Shown here piece by piece: positions 62,497 through 64,000 of a DNA stretch of 64,000 nt (the first letter of the stretch is position 1; every line of letters starts with the position of its first letter). The translations under genes and the position numbers were made by a program. Where the stretch lies: contig NZ_JAZHSD010000001.1 in NCBI RefSeq assembly GCF_036924745.1, forward strand, positions 6,075,001 through 6,139,000, in the 5' to 3' direction. Under the pieces are notes generated by a model that searched no databases, was not told the origin of the DNA, and saw nothing but the letters and a program-made list of their open reading frames with translations. Origin of the DNA: Bradyrhizobium sp. AZCC 1693. GTDB taxonomy: Bacteria; Pseudomonadota; Alphaproteobacteria; Rhizobiales; Xanthobacteraceae.

Positions 62497-64000
62497 ATGA
62501 TGCGCACAAAACCTGCCGCCGGCATCGATGCCGGCCATCCGCTCGATCCGCTCAGCGAAGCCGAGGTCGCACTGGCGTCCGAGATATTGAGAACCGCCAA
62601 AAATCTCGGGCCGGATACGCGATTCACCCATGTGCAGCTCGAGGAACCGGCCAAGTCAGACGTGCTTGGATGGGAACCGACTTCAAGGCTTCCACGGTGC
62701 GCGGCCGCGACCCTGTTCGACAGCAGGACCGGCGCCGTGCACGTCGCCACCGTCGATATCGGATCGAAGACGGTGACAGCGTGGCGCGAGCAGCCGACCA
62801 GGGATCATCCGTATGGCCAGCCGCCGATCACGATCGAGGAGGTCTTCAAGGTCGGCGACATCGTCAAGGCCGACGCAGGCTGGCTTCGTGCGATGAAGCG
62901 CCGCGGACTTGATGACAAGGACATTGAGCTGGTCCAGGTCGATCCGTTCTCGGCCGGGTACTTCGACCGGGAGGCCGAGAAAGGCCGGCGGCTCGTCAGC
63001 GCCGTTTCCTATTGGCGCAAGGACCTCAAGGACAATGGCTATGCCCATCCGATCGAAGGCGTGGTCGCGCTCGTCGACCTGATCGAGAACAGGATCGTCC
63101 ACCTGGTCGATGAGCCCGACATCGTTCCGATCCCGAAAAAATCGCGCAACTACGACCGCGCCTCGATCCCCCAGAAGCGCAAGGACGTCAAGCCGCTCGA
63201 CGTCGTGCAGAGGGACGGCCCGAGCTTTACGGTCGATGGATGGAAGGTCGATTGGCAGAACTGGTCATTCCGCGTCGGGTGGACGGCGCGCGAGGGCCTC
63301 GTGCTGCATCAGATTGCCTTCCGCGATGGCGGGCGCGAGCGGCCGATCATCTATCGGGCCAGCGTCACCGACATGATCGTTCCCTACGCCGATCCGACCG
63401 CCAACCATTTCTGGAAATGTGCGTTCGACGCCGGCGAGTACGGGCTCGGCAAGCTCGCCAACGCGCTCGAACTCGGCTGCGACTGCCTCGGTCATATCAA
63501 TTATTTCGACGTGCCGGTTGCCGACGATTACGGCAAGCCGGGCGTCATGAAGAATGCGATCTGCCTGCACGAGGAGGATTACGGCATCCTCTGGAAGCAT
63601 TATGAATTCCGCAACGAGACGTTCGAGGTGCGGCGCTCACGCCGTCTCGTCATCTCGTTCTTCACGACGGTTGGAAACTACGACTACGGCTTCTTCTGGT
63701 ACTTCTACCAGGACGGCACCATCCAGCTCGAAGTCAAGCTCACCGGCATCATCCAGACCGCGGCGATCGCCGCGGGCAAGCCGTATCCGTGGGGTGGCAT
63801 GGTTGCTGAGAATCTCGGCGGTCCCACCCACCAGCATTTCTTCAACGCCCGGCTCCATATGATGCTGGACGGCGAGGGCAATACGGTCACCGAGCACGAG
63901 TTCCGGCCGCGGCCATGGGGCACCGACAATCCATACGGCAACGTGTTCGATACCACGTCGCGGGTTCTCTCGCGCGAGCGCGACGCCGTCCGCGAGGCTG
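62497..64000 (+). CDS. Copper-containing primary-amine oxidase, 3' end outside window
   Basis: The frame stays open from tandem ATGs at 62497/62500 to the window end, 501 codons of about 650. It has the N-terminal N2/N3 domains and the catalytic domain, with the catalytic base region FDAGEYGLGK (near residue 312), the topaquinone precursor Tyr in TVGNYDYGF (near residue 393) and the copper His pair in THQHFFNARL (near residue 450). It oxidises a primary amine to aldehyde, ammonia and hydrogen peroxide. No signal peptide is seen, so a cytoplasmic enzyme is likely. Confidence 0.93.
   Translation, partial: MMRTKPAAGIDAGHPLDPLSEAEVALASEILRTAKNLGPDTRFTHVQLEEPAKSDVLGWEPTSRLPRCAAATLFDSRTGAVHVATVDIGSKTVTAWREQPTRDHPYGQPPITIEEVFKVGDIVKADAGWLRAMKRRGLDDKDIELVQVDPFSAGYFDREAEKGRRLVSAVSYWRKDLKDNGYAHPIEGVVALVDLIENRIVHLVDEPDIVPIPKKSRNYDRASIPQKRKDVKPLDVVQRDGPSFTVDGWKVDWQNWSFRVGWTAREGLVLHQIAFRDGGRERPIIYRASVTDMIVPYADPTANHFWKCAFDAGEYGLGKLANALELGCDCLGHINYFDVPVADDYGKPGVMKNAICLHEEDYGILWKHYEFRNETFEVRRSRRLVISFFTTVGNYDYGFFWYFYQDGTIQLEVKLTGIIQTAAIAAGKPYPWGGMVAENLGGPTHQHFFNARLHMMLDGEGNTVTEHEFRPRPWGTDNPYGNVFDTTSRVLSRERDAVREA

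Overview
The window reads as chromosomal DNA of a Bradyrhizobium or Rhodopseudomonas-type alphaproteobacterium (Nitrobacteraceae). The reasons are GC-rich codon use, dense overlapping genes, an alphaproteobacterial initiator tRNA, intergenic palindromic repeats of the type common in Bradyrhizobium, a GC-rich catabolic gene repertoire (TRAP, FAH, GST, SDR, LivK, AMP-ligase) and a rhizobial-style exopolysaccharide locus. Species cannot be fixed from the sequence alone.

Region 1 (1-21000) is ordinary catabolic chromosome. It holds a TRAP solute-binding protein, a GntR / phytanoyl-CoA-dioxygenase-like / COG4091 dehydrogenase set, a methyltransferase, an ECF41-like sigma factor facing an AhpD-like carboxymuconolactone decarboxylase (CMD) gene across a symmetric promoter pair, a HAMP adenylate cyclase, an alpha/beta hydrolase with a 34-codon internally deleted copy beside it, ogt, and a five-gene minus-strand operon (FAH, GST, serine hydrolase, MBL hydrolase, enoyl-CoA hydratase). 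A second MBL paralogue, DUF3775, a quinone reductase with SDR, CvpA and a GMC oxidoreductase follow. The serine hydrolase and the quinone reductase each carry a single-base frameshift.

Region 2 (about 21345-30100) is accessory and decayed. It begins at an initiator tRNA. It holds an IS3-family element, an Xre/RES toxin-antitoxin pair with a palindromic operator, a 3' fragment of tRNA-Arg(ACG), and a 4.1-kb module bounded by 142/151-bp direct repeats. That module carries a triple-CMD protein, a secreted beta-propeller, a divergent LysR regulator and a BrnT/BrnA-like pair whose toxin is dead. Remnants of an AMP-ligase and a LivK binding protein flank an intact SDR. Several remnants keep both gene ends and lose the middle.

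Region 3 (30243-58263) is a large exopolysaccharide locus. It contains a 1048-residue secreted glycosidase / CBM / RTX / 95-residue-repeat protein, three GT4 glycosyltransferases, a WecG/TagA enzyme, a GH10 enzyme, Wzx flippase, two acyltransferases separated by a 157-bp tandem duplication, a Wzy-like polymerase, a Wzc-type tyrosine autokinase, an outer-membrane barrel, a Wza-like export protein, a PPP-family phosphatase, an ExoY-like initiating transferase, ManC, an FkbM methyltransferase, UDP-glucose dehydrogenase and a uronate epimerase. One initiating plus four further transferases would fit a five-sugar repeat containing mannose and a uronic acid, with methyl and acyl decoration.

Region 4 (58236-64000) is a second catabolic block: a GntR/FCD regulator, a GlcD-like FAD oxidase and a divergent DapA-like lyase around a perfect palindrome, an AraC regulator, and the first 501 codons of a copper amine oxidase that runs off the window.
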